From NCBI GenBank assembly GCA_023428265.1, contig JAEYYW010000160.1, forward strand, positions 1 to 28,819: DNA of 28,819 nucleotides, given 5' to 3'. Each line of letters begins with the position of its first letter. The first letter of the stretch is position 1. Below are positions 6,980-15,100 of this stretch, in pieces. The position numbers were made by a program, and so were the translations under genes. Under the pieces are notes generated by a model. The model had not been told where the DNA came from and ran no database searches. It saw nothing but the letters and a program-made list of their open reading frames with translations. Source of the DNA: Bacillota bacterium (GTDB lineage: Bacteria > Bacillota > Clostridia > Christensenellales > UMGS416).

Positions 6980-8356
6980 TCAGCGGCTCTGCCGTTTCAC
7001 GCTTTTCAGCAGCTTGCCCCGGATCATCTCCAGTCGCTGCTGGTTCACTGCCTTCAGGGCGGCGGTGCGGCGGTGTGCCAGCCTGTCCAGGCTTTTGGTG
7101 GTGAACTTGATGCGCACAACCTGCTTGTTGAAGATCTCCTGCGCCAGCGCAGCCGGGATGGAATAGCGCTTCCGGAGGCCCTTCTCCGAAGCTTTCTTGT
7201 CCTGATACTCCGCGATGATGCGTCGGTATTCCACTGCCACGCGGTCCACAATTCTCTCCCAGGACACATATACAGTCTCGCGGGCGTTGTCTCCGGCTTC
7301 GCGGATAGCCTCCGGGTGGGCCAGCAGGCCCCTGATCATCTGGCCATAGGCGGCGGGGTCCAGCTCCGATGTGAATCCGTTGACGCCATTGGTGATGCCT
7401 TCCGCGGCGTTGGTGCCTGTGATCAGCGCCGAGGGGCAGCCGCAGGCGGCGGCCTCGCGCACCACCAGCGGCGCGTTGTCATACACCGAGGGCAGCACAA
7501 ACAGGTCTGCCGCCGCATAAATGCCCCGCAGCGGTTCCCGTTCGCGGATGGCTCCGGCGAATTTCACCCGATCCGCCAGCCCCAGCTCTTGCGCCAGCTT
7601 CTGATAAGGCCCAACCCCTTCTCCGTCTCCGATGACCAGAAGGTTGAACTCGGAGCCGGCTTTGATCTGCCCAAGCGCCTGCAGCAGGAAGGGGATGTTT
7701 TTCTGCTCCACCACACGGCCGACAAACAGCAGCAGGGGTTTGTCGGTCAAACCAAACTGCCGGAGCACCGCTGCGCGGTTTCCGTCGGTGCGGGCCATCG
7801 GTTCGAAATCGCAGCCGTTGGGCATCACGGTGATCGGGCCGCGATAGCCATAGTCCCGCAGCGTTTGGGCGGTGCTGTTGTTCACAGCCCAGGCTTCGTC
7901 GGCCATGGAAAAAAACTTGGCTGTGTAGCGGGCGGCAATCTTGCCGGCATTTTCCATTTTGAGCCTTTGGGCGAAGTCGTCGGCAAACTTGGAGTGGAAG
8001 GTGGCCACCAGCGGCACATCCTTTTTCACCGCCGTCTTCATCGCCAGCGTGCCGGAGGCGAAGGGGCAGTGGGCATGCACAAGGTCTATGGGCATCTCGC
8101 TCAGTTTCTGCGAGGTGCGAAACGCGATCTGGGGAAGGCCCAGGCTATACTCCTTGACAAGAAACAGGGGCATTGAGGCGAACCGGATCACCGGGAATTC
8201 CTCATCGTATTGGTGCCCTGCGGCAAGCGCGTGCTGCGGGGCGACCACGCAGCAGCCGCCATGCTTTCGGTTGAGCCACACGGCATAATTGCGTGTGGTC
8301 TGGGCCACGCCGTCGGTCTGCGGCGGATATGATTCATTGAACATCGCAAAATGCAT
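6980..8356 (-). CDS. GT4-family glycosyltransferase, paralogue 2
   Basis: A 458-residue close paralogue of the downstream gene, sharing long identical stretches (for example YGYRGPITVMPNGCDF and PSVYDNAPL) and the same architecture. It has FNESYPPQTDGVAQT at the N-terminus, VGRVVEQKN before the donor site and the same Asp variant of E-x7-E. The basic C-terminal tail is also shared. The start is placed at ATG 8356 (MHFAMFNESYPP), with AGGAAGGGG about 9 nt upstream, because the paralogue begins at the same point. An earlier in-frame ATG at 8392 would add 12 residues without family support. The pair looks like a tandem duplication that has diverged, perhaps adding two sugars in succession as in mono- and diglucosyl-diacylglycerol synthesis; that is inference. 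Confidence 0.87.
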   Translation of the reverse strand: MHFAMFNESYPPQTDGVAQTTRNYAVWLNRKHGGCCVVAPQHALAAGHQYDEEFPVIRFASMPLFLVKEYSLGLPQIAFRTSQKLSEMPIDLVHAHCPFASGTLAMKTAVKKDVPLVATFHSKFADDFAQRLKMENAGKIAARYTAKFFSMADEAWAVNNSTAQTLRDYGYRGPITVMPNGCDFEPMARTDGNRAAVLRQFGLTDKPLLLFVGRVVEQKNIPFLLQALGQIKAGSEFNLLVIGDGEGVGPYQKLAQELGLADRVKFAGAIREREPLRGIYAAADLFVLPSVYDNAPLVVREAAACGCPSALITGTNAAEGITNGVNGFTSELDPAAYGQMIRGLLAHPEAIREAGDNARETVYVSWERIVDRVAVEYRRIIAEYQDKKASEKGLRKRYSIPAALAQEIFNKQVVRIKFTTKSLDRLAHRRTAALKAVNQQRLEMIRGKLLKSVKRQSR

Positions 8357-8496
8357 TGCGGTTCCCCTTCCTGATGGTCCGATTTCGGGCACACGGATTA
8401 AGGTATGACGCTTGTGTCTTTATTATCCAAACTAATCATATAACGGAAATCGGGATTTGTGTATGCTTTTATGACGGTATGAATACTAGCATCAAT

Positions 8497-8524
8497 ATTA
8501 TAATGCTATTTTTAGGAAATGCAA
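8497..8524 (-). promoter_or_regulatory. Candidate promoter for the glycosyltransferase pair
   Basis: On the minus strand TTGCAT (8524-8519), a 16-nt spacer and a perfect TATAAT (8502-8497). The -35 match is poor. It would give a leader of about 135 nt before the ATG at 8356. A second possible -10 (GATAAT) lies nearer the gene. The rest of the 8357-8582 gap is AT-rich and shows no gene. Confidence 0.4.
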
Positions 8525-8582
8525 AGTGAGAGCACGCCGGTGGAATTGCGCGACAATCGTCGAAAACGCACCAAAATAGGAA

Positions 8583-8610
8583 AAGCCGCGCCGGAGGCCC
8601 GGCGCGGCTT
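8583..8610 (-). terminator. Terminator after the CoADR fusion gene
   Basis: A 12-bp perfect GC-rich stem (8583-8594 with 8599-8610) and a 4-nt loop. On the minus strand it is followed by TTTTCC and TATTTT. It begins 10 nt past the stop codon of the sulfur-transfer gene. Confidence 0.88.
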
Positions 8611-8619
8611 GGTTGGCGC

Positions 8620-11064
8620 TCAGATAAACAGGTTTGTGTCGGCTGTCTCGGCGGCTGCCAGATAGCTGGCTACGCCCGCCACCTCCACACCATCGATGAA
8701 CTCCTCTTTTTTCAGGCCCATCACATCCATGCTCATCGTGCAGGCTATGATGCGCACGCCGTTTCGCAGGGCCTGCTGGATGAAATCCTCCAGCGTGGAC
8801 ACGTTCTTTTTGCCCATCATGAAGCGGATCATTTTTGGGCCGATGCCGGCCATGTTCATCTTTGAAATGCCCAAACGCCCGGAACCCCGCGGCATCATCA
8901 TGCCAAACATTTTGCCGAACACATCCTTGGCCACCTTCACACGCTTGGGCTTGCGCAGCGCGTTCAAACCCCAAAACGTAAAGAACATTGTGACCTTGCG
9001 GCCCATCGCAGCCGCGCCATTGGCGATTACGAAGGCGGCAAGCACTTTGTCCAGGTCCTGGGAAAACACGATGATCGTCTTGTCGTTGCCGGTAGCCGCC
9101 ACAGGCTCGCTGCCGCCCTTGGCCGCTTCCTTGCGGATCACGGCGGTGTAGCAGCCGTTTTCATACGTGTTGCTCACCAGAGTGTTGCCCGTGCGGGAGC
9201 ACCAGGGACCGATGTCGGAGGAAAACCCCGGATCGGTTGCCAGCACCTTGACCAGATCGCCGGGCTTGGCTGCTTCCAGCGCCTGGAAGGTGGACATGAT
9301 GGGGCCGGGGCATTGCAGCCCCCTTGCGTCAATCTCCACTATGTGGTCACCTTCTGCGGAGTCTTCCTGCACCTGCTCCTTTTCCGCTCCGCAGGGCAGG
9401 GGAGCCCGCTTGGGTGCGGCCGGAGCCGGGGCGGTGGCTGTGCGCCAGGTCTTGTAGCCGCCGATCAGGTTGCGGGCTTTGAAGCCGTGCTGCAGCAGCA
9501 TTCGCGTGGCCACATGGCCTCTCAGACCCACCTGGCAGATCACCCAGATTTCTTTGTCCTTCGGCAGGCGGTCAAGCTGGCCGCGCAGGCTGTCCACCGG
9601 AATGTTGATTGCGTCTTCTATGGTGCCGGCTGCATATTCAGCCGCTGTGCGCACATCCAGAAGGAATGTGGCTTTCGTGTCACGGGCCTCAAAGTCGTGC
9701 CAATGCACCATCGGCATGTCGCCCCGCAGGTAGTTGCCGGCCACAAAGCCTGCCACATTCACCGGGTCCTTGGCCGAGGAGAAGGGCGGCGCGTAACTGA
9801 GCTCCAGGTGCTCCAGGTCAAACACGGTCATGCCGGCGCGGATGGCGGTGGCAATCACGTCGATGCGCTTGTCCACACCCTCAATGCCCACGGCTTGCGC
9901 GCCCAACAGCTTGCCGGTGGGCTTTTCAAACAGCAGTTTCAGCGAGAGCGGCGTCGCGCCGGGGTAATAATTGGCATGGGAGCCGCTGTGGGTGTAGATC
10001 TTTTCATAATCCACATTGCGGGCCTTGAGCTGGCGCTCATTGTTGCCCACCATCGCGGCGGACCATTCAAACACCTTGATCACCGAAGCGCCCAATGTGT
10101 CGCGATACTCGCTGGCGCGGCCTGCGATGTTGTCCGCCGCGATGCGGCCCTGGCGGTTTGCCGGGCCGGCAAGCGGGATGCGGGCAACGTCGCCGGACAC
10201 AAAATCATTCACTTCCACCGCGTCGCCCACGGCGAAAATGTGCTCGTCACTGGTGCGCATATGGCTGTCCACGGCGATGCCGCCGGTGGCTCCAAGCTTG
10301 AGACCGGCGGACACGGCCAGCTTCGTCTCCGGCTTCACGCCGATGCCCAGCACCGCGAAATCCGCCTCGAGGACCAGACCGCTTCCAAGCCTGATTGCTA
10401 CGCCGCAGTCCACATCTTCCGCACCGGCAATGCCGTCAGAGAGGTGCACCGCCACGCCGTTGGCGTGGAGCACCGGGTTCAAAAGCGCCGCCATTTCGCG
10501 ATCCAGCGGCCCGATGATGTGGTCCGCCAGTTCCACCACATCCACCTGCATGCCCAAATGAGCCAGGTTTTCTGCCACCTCGATGCCGATATAGCCCGCG
10601 CCGATGATCACGGCCCGCTTGGCGCCATTGGTTGCCTCAATGATCCTCCGCATATCCGGGATGTTGCGCAGCGTATAGATCCGCTTGCTGTCCAGGCCGG
10701 GCAGCGGCGGGCGGATGGGCTCCGCACCGGGGGCCAGCACCAGATAGTCATATCCCTCTTCATACTGCCTGCCGCTTTGCAGGTCGGTGAGCTTCACGGT
10801 TTTTGCGGCGGCATCCACCGCCGTGGCCTCGGTGTTTACGCGCACATCGATGTTGAAGCGGTTGTTGAGGCTTTCCGGCGTTTGCAGCAGCAGATCGTCT
10901 TCTTCCTTGATCACACCGCCGATGTGATAGGGCAGGCCGCAGTTGGCAAACGATATGAAATTGCCGCGTTCAATGAGTATGATTTGGGCGTGCTCGTCCA
11001 GACGCCGCAGCCTTGCCGCCGCAGATGCGCCACCGGCCACGCCGCCGATGATGATTGTTTTCAT
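8620..11064 (-). CDS. CoA-disulfide reductase / rhodanese / TusA / DsrE fusion
   Basis: An 814-residue four-module protein. Residues 1-450 are a class II FAD/NAD(P) disulfide reductase of the CoADR type: IIIGGVAGGASAAARLRR, the single active Cys42 in SFANCGLPY, FAVGDAVEV, and the CoADR-Rhd signature LSYAPPFSSAKDPVN. Residues 453-545 are a rhodanese domain with active Cys510 (ICQVGLRGH). Residues 573-646 are a TusA-like domain with Cys585 in GLQCPGP. Residues 660-814 are a DsrE/DsrF-like domain with Cys775 in IIACTMSMD. All four known active cysteines are present, so an intramolecular persulfide relay or CoA-persulfide/polysulfide reduction is likely. Such fusions occur in anaerobic Firmicutes. 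It is monocistronic with its own terminator. A minus-strand TTGACA at 11119-11114 may mark the -35 region, but no good -10 follows. Confidence 0.93.
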   Translation of the reverse strand: MKTIIIGGVAGGASAAARLRRLDEHAQIILIERGNFISFANCGLPYHIGGVIKEEDDLLLQTPESLNNRFNIDVRVNTEATAVDAAAKTVKLTDLQSGRQYEEGYDYLVLAPGAEPIRPPLPGLDSKRIYTLRNIPDMRRIIEATNGAKRAVIIGAGYIGIEVAENLAHLGMQVDVVELADHIIGPLDREMAALLNPVLHANGVAVHLSDGIAGAEDVDCGVAIRLGSGLVLEADFAVLGIGVKPETKLAVSAGLKLGATGGIAVDSHMRTSDEHIFAVGDAVEVNDFVSGDVARIPLAGPANRQGRIAADNIAGRASEYRDTLGASVIKVFEWSAAMVGNNERQLKARNVDYEKIYTHSGSHANYYPGATPLSLKLLFEKPTGKLLGAQAVGIEGVDKRIDVIATAIRAGMTVFDLEHLELSYAPPFSSAKDPVNVAGFVAGNYLRGDMPMVHWHDFEARDTKATFLLDVRTAAEYAAGTIEDAINIPVDSLRGQLDRLPKDKEIWVICQVGLRGHVATRMLLQHGFKARNLIGGYKTWRTATAPAPAAPKRAPLPCGAEKEQVQEDSAEGDHIVEIDARGLQCPGPIMSTFQALEAAKPGDLVKVLATDPGFSSDIGPWCSRTGNTLVSNTYENGCYTAVIRKEAAKGGSEPVAATGNDKTIIVFSQDLDKVLAAFVIANGAAAMGRKVTMFFTFWGLNALRKPKRVKVAKDVFGKMFGMMMPRGSGRLGISKMNMAGIGPKMIRFMMGKKNVSTLEDFIQQALRNGVRIIACTMSMDVMGLKKEEFIDGVEVAGVASYLAAAETADTNLFI

Positions 11065-11237
11065 GGCAGAACCCCCAACAGTGCATTTCTTTACGGATAG
11101 TATGTTAATGATTTGTCAACTCATGATATGTGACCGGAGTTACGCTGCTGGATATATCATACAGCAACGATGCCCGGTTGTGGGCGCATTGTGCCAAAGC
11201 AATAGGTTCTTCTTGCAAAAGGACGGATATTTGGCTT

Positions 11238-11268
11238 GCAATCAGGCGTTTTATCACCTTTTGATTGC
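11238..11268. promoter_or_regulatory. Dyad overlapping the yebC -35 region
   Basis: Inverted arms GCAATCA (11238-11244) and TGATTGC (11262-11268) with a 17-nt spacer. The right arm overlaps the predicted -35 of the yebC promoter, the position expected for an operator. A regulator is not known. Confidence 0.3.
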
Positions 11269-11293
11269 GAAAACCCGGAAAATAAGATAAAAT
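11265..11293 (+). promoter_or_regulatory. Candidate promoter for yebC
   Basis: TTGCGA at 11265-11270, a 17-nt spacer and TAAAAT at 11288-11293. Transcription would start near 11300, leaving a leader of about 34 nt with CGGAGGG before the ATG. The rest of the 269-nt divergent gap upstream carries no gene. Confidence 0.6.
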
Positions 11294-11333
11294 AGTAAAT
11301 CGTAAATTAAATCATGTAAAGCGGAGGGATTCG

Positions 11334-12074
11334 ATGTCCGGCCATTCGAAATGGGCTACCATACGCCGTAAGAAAGAAAAAATTGACGCCGCCAGGGGCA
11401 AAATCTTCACCAAGCTCGGTCGCGAGATCATGGTGGCGGTGCGCGAAGGCGGCGGGCCCAATCCCGATGCCAACATGCGCCTGAAAGAATGCATCAACAA
11501 GGCCAAGGCCGCCAACATGCCCAACGACAACATCAAACGCCTGATCGAAAAGGCCGCCGGTGCTGCCGATGGGGCAGGCTTTGAGGAAATCAGCTATGAA
11601 GGCTACGGCCCCGGCGGCATCGCCGTGATCGTGCAGGTGATGACCGACAACCGCAACCGCACCGCCCCGGAGATCCGGCACATGTTTGACCGTTCCGGCG
11701 GGTCGCTGGGCGCGACCGGCTGCGTGGGCTGGATGTTTGACCGCAAGGGCGTGATTGTGGTGGAGGAGTTGGGCAAGCTCTCCGAAGACGACCTGATGAT
11801 GACGGCGCTGGAAGCCGGCGCGGAAGATATCGCCGGCGAAGAAGGCGTCTATGAGATCACAACCGCTCCATCCGATATCACCGTGGTGCAGGATGCGCTG
11901 GAGAAAGCAGGCATTGTGATTTCTTCTTCCGAGGTGATGATGGTGCCGCAGAACACCACGGAGGTGGAGGGAGATACAGCCCAAAAGCTCGTCAAGCTCA
12001 TTGACAACCTGGAAGACAATGACGACGTGCAGAATGTCTATCACAATGCGGACATTCCGGACGACGTGCTCTGA
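11334..12074 (+). CDS. yebC: YebC/PmpR family protein
   Basis: A 246-residue protein with the family hallmark start MSGHSKWATIRRKKEKIDAARGKIFTKL, then NMRLKECINKAKAANMPNDNI and the YEGYGPGGIAVIV strand of domain 2. Length matches the usual 240-250. YebC proteins were long called transcriptional regulators (PmpR); more recent work links members of the family to relief of ribosome stalling at proline-rich stretches. The ATG at 11334 has CGGAGGG with about 6 nt spacing. It has its own promoter and is followed by two terminators, so it is probably monocistronic. Identity is firm; which of the two roles applies here is not visible from sequence. Confidence 0.96.
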   Translation: MSGHSKWATIRRKKEKIDAARGKIFTKLGREIMVAVREGGGPNPDANMRLKECINKAKAANMPNDNIKRLIEKAAGAADGAGFEEISYEGYGPGGIAVIVQVMTDNRNRTAPEIRHMFDRSGGSLGATGCVGWMFDRKGVIVVEELGKLSEDDLMMTALEAGAEDIAGEEGVYEITTAPSDITVVQDALEKAGIVISSSEVMMVPQNTTEVEGDTAQKLVKLIDNLEDNDDVQNVYHNADIPDDVL

Positions 12075-12089
12075 CAAATGCCACCAAAG

Positions 12090-12116
12090 AAGCCGGGAGC
12101 CACAAGCTCCCGGCTT
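12090..12116 (+). terminator. Terminator 1 after yebC
   Basis: An 11-bp perfect stem (12090-12100 with 12106-12116), CACAA loop, then TTGCTT. It begins 15 nt after the yebC stop codon. Confidence 0.88.
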
Positions 12117-12140
12117 TTGCTTACTAAGTACAGGCCGAAA

Positions 12141-12168
12141 AAAAAGCCGGGGGATCCCCCGGCTTTTT
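12141..12168. terminator. Bidirectional terminator, perfect 28-nt palindrome
   Basis: A perfect palindrome at 12141-12168: AAAAAGCCGGGGGA followed by its exact complement, flanked by more A on the left. Each strand therefore has a GC stem ending in five or more T. It lies 14 nt past the stop of the giant adhesin on the minus strand and also backs up yebC terminator 1. Confidence 0.9.
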
Positions 12169-12182
12169 GTCAGTCCGTTGTT

Positions 12183-15100
12183 TTAGGCTTTACTGCCGGT
12201 GCGGCGCTTACGCCCCGCCGCCAGCAGTGACAGGCCCAACAGCAGCGCCAGCGCGCCTGCCAGCAGGACCGTGTGGTCGTCGGTGGCGGTGTCCGGCCCG
12301 CGCAGGGTCACATAGCCTGACTCCACCGAGGCCGCCTCACCGGCCCCCAGCGTGATGGTGCCGGTGGCGCCGTCGGTATCCACACCTTCGCCGCCGGAGA
12401 AGTCATAACCGGCCGGCGGTGTGAACTTCAGCGTGTAGGCACCGGCCGGCAGCCCGTCAAAGGAATAGCGGCCTGTGCTGTCGGTCACCGTCATGCCCCA
12501 GAAAACACTCCTGCGATAAAGCTCCACGGTTACACCGGGCAGGGGAGCCTCATCGCCATCATACAAGCCGTTGCGGTTGGTGTCATGCCACACGCGGCAG
12601 CTGATGCGGTTGGGCAGGTAAAGGCCAAAATCGATTGTGGTGTCGGTGGTATCGGCCTGCAGCAGGAACGCCGCGGTGGTGCCGCTTTGGTCGCCGTTGC
12701 TGTCAATGGCGCGGTCGTCTCCGGACTCGGTGGCTGTGAGAATGTAGCTCGCCGGGGGTGTGACGCGCACCTGATAATAGCCGGGGGCAAGGCCTGTGAA
12801 CTGCCAGTTGCCGTTCTCATCGGTCACCGTGCTGCCCGCCGTGCCGCTGGCGGAAAGCACCTCCAGCGTGACGCCGGGGATGCCGGCTTCGCCTTCGTCC
12901 TGGATGCCGTTGCCGTTGCAGTCCAGCCACACCAGGTCGCCCAGCGCGCTGGTGGCCGGCTCCACGGTGGCAGTGGCGCTGTTGTTGGTTTCATCGGGGT
13001 CGGGCTCGTTGCCTTCCACGGTTGCGGTGTTGAGGATATTGCCATGGGTGCCGGCTGTCGCGCGGATCACTAGCGTGGCCGTTTCCCCCACGGCAAGGTC
13101 GCCGATTGCCCAGTCGCCGGTCTCGCTGTCATAACCTCCGCCTCCAGCGGTGGAGACAAAGGCTGCATTATCCGGCAGCAGGTCGCTGGCTGCCACACCG
13201 GTGGCGTCGTCAGGCCCCAGGTTCTCCACCGTCAGCGTGAAGGCAATGGTGTCTCCGGTGGAATAGGTGGCCACATCCGCTGTTTTGGTGATGGCCAGGT
13301 CTGCCCGGGCTTTCGGGAAAATGCTGCAATTGTCGGCGTTGTTGCCGGGGTTGCGGTCGTATTCCTCTGCGGAGACTGTGGCGGTGTTGGTGATTGTGCC
13401 AAGCGCTGTGGCCTTGGCTGTGATTTGGATTGTTGCCGAAGCACCATTGGCCAGTGTGCCGATGGCCCACACGCCGGTGCCATTGTTGTAGCTGCCGCCG
13501 GCATCGTCAGACACATAGGTGAGGCCTGCGGGCAACAGATCTCTCATCTCGGCGTTTGTGGCGCTGTCGGGGCCGTTGTTGGTCACGGTCACTGTGAACA
13601 CCACGTTCTCGTTGAGCCAGGGTGTTGTATTGTTCACCGTCTTTGCGACCTGCAGGTCTGCGGAGACACCCACGGAGAAAGCGGCGCTGCCGCTGTTGTT
13701 GGCGGGGAAACCGTCATGCTCGTTCAGGGCGCTCATGACTGCTGTGTTGGTGAAGCTGCCCGTTTTGGATGAGGTTGCCGTGATGCGCAGTGTGGCCGAG
13801 TCGCCCACGGCCAGGCTGCCGACGGTCCAGATGCCGGTTGCCTGCGAATAGCTGCCGCTGCCGTCGTCAGACACATAGTCGATGCCGGTGGGCAACACGT
13901 CGGTGAGCGCGAGGCCGGTGGCGCCGTCAGCGCCCAGGTTTGTGGCGGTGATTGTGAACTCAATGGTTTCACCAAGCTTATACAGGGCCTTGTTGCTTGT
14001 TTTGGACACGGCGATGTCGGCGCAGGTCTGGATGCCGGCGTCCATGTTCGTTTCATCCTGCCCGGAGACCAATGTGATGCTCGGGCCGGCTCCGGTGGAT
14101 GCATTCACATCGCTGTCGATGCTGTCGTCACCGCCCTGATCACGCGGGGAGAAGAACAGCTTGGGGTTTGTCTGCAGCACGACAACATGATATTCGCCCG
14201 GCACCAGGCCGGGGAAGGAATAGCTGCCGTCCTCACCGGTGGTGGCGGTGGCTTTCAAAACATTCAGCGCATTGCGCAACTCCACGGTAAGGCCGGAAAT
14301 GCCGGTTTCTTCGCCGTCGCGGATGCCGTTGTTGTTGCCGTCTTTCCACACCACGCCGGAAAGCGACGCCAGGCGGTAGAAGCCGCCGTCTATTTCGGTG
14401 TTGGCCTGGTTGCTTGCCAGTGTGAAGTTTGCCGTCCAGCCTGCCGGCGCGGTGGCGTCGCTGCCGGTGGCAGCCGGGCCCGTTGCGAGGGTGTATTCAT
14501 ACCCATCCGGCAACTCAAATTGCAGTTTGTAGGAGCCGGGGCGCAAGCCTGTGATCTGATACAGCCCGGAAATGTCGGTTGTGAACGCATCAATTGCATC
14601 ACCGGTCACGTTGCTGACAGGGTTGCCGGCGCCATCGCGGATGCGCACCGTCACACCGGGGATGCCAAACTCGCTGTCATCCTGCACACCGTTGGCGTCC
14701 ATGTCTTCCCAGGTGAAGTCACCCACCGACGCGGTGCGGAAGAGCCCCGCGTCATAGCTGGAATCCGCCTGGCCTTTGGTCAGGTTGATGATCGCGGTGA
14801 CGCCGGATGTGTCAATGTCGCTGTCGGCGGCGTCATCGCCGATGTTGCGGGCTGTGGCATAGTAGCCCTCGGGGATCTTCATGCGGATGAAATAGCTGCC
14901 GCTATCCAGCTCCGTGAAGGCATAACGGCCTGTTGAGTCCGTGATCTTGGTCTCCGTAACCGTGTCTTCCGCGCCGATTATGCCGTTTCCGTTGTCTTTG
15001 ACCAGCTCCACCGTCACGCCGGCGATGCCCGGTTCACCGTTGTCCTGCACGCCGTCGGCATCCAGGTCCTCCCAGACCAGGTCGCCCAGAGCGGCTTTGT

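Noticed and set aside
6596..8176. A 526-codon open frame spanning both glycosyltransferase genes on the + strand
   Set aside because: Antisense to two well-supported GT4 genes; its product is His/Gln/Arg-rich with repeats that only reflect the paralogy of the sense genes.
9313..11100. A 595-codon open frame antisense to the CoADR fusion gene
   Set aside because: The sense strand encodes four intact known domains. The antisense product has no motif and arises from the same codon-bias effect.
11135..11165. A TGCTG...CAGCA dyad in the CoADR-yebC divergent gap
   Set aside because: Only 5-bp arms with an asymmetric surround; too weak to list as an operator.
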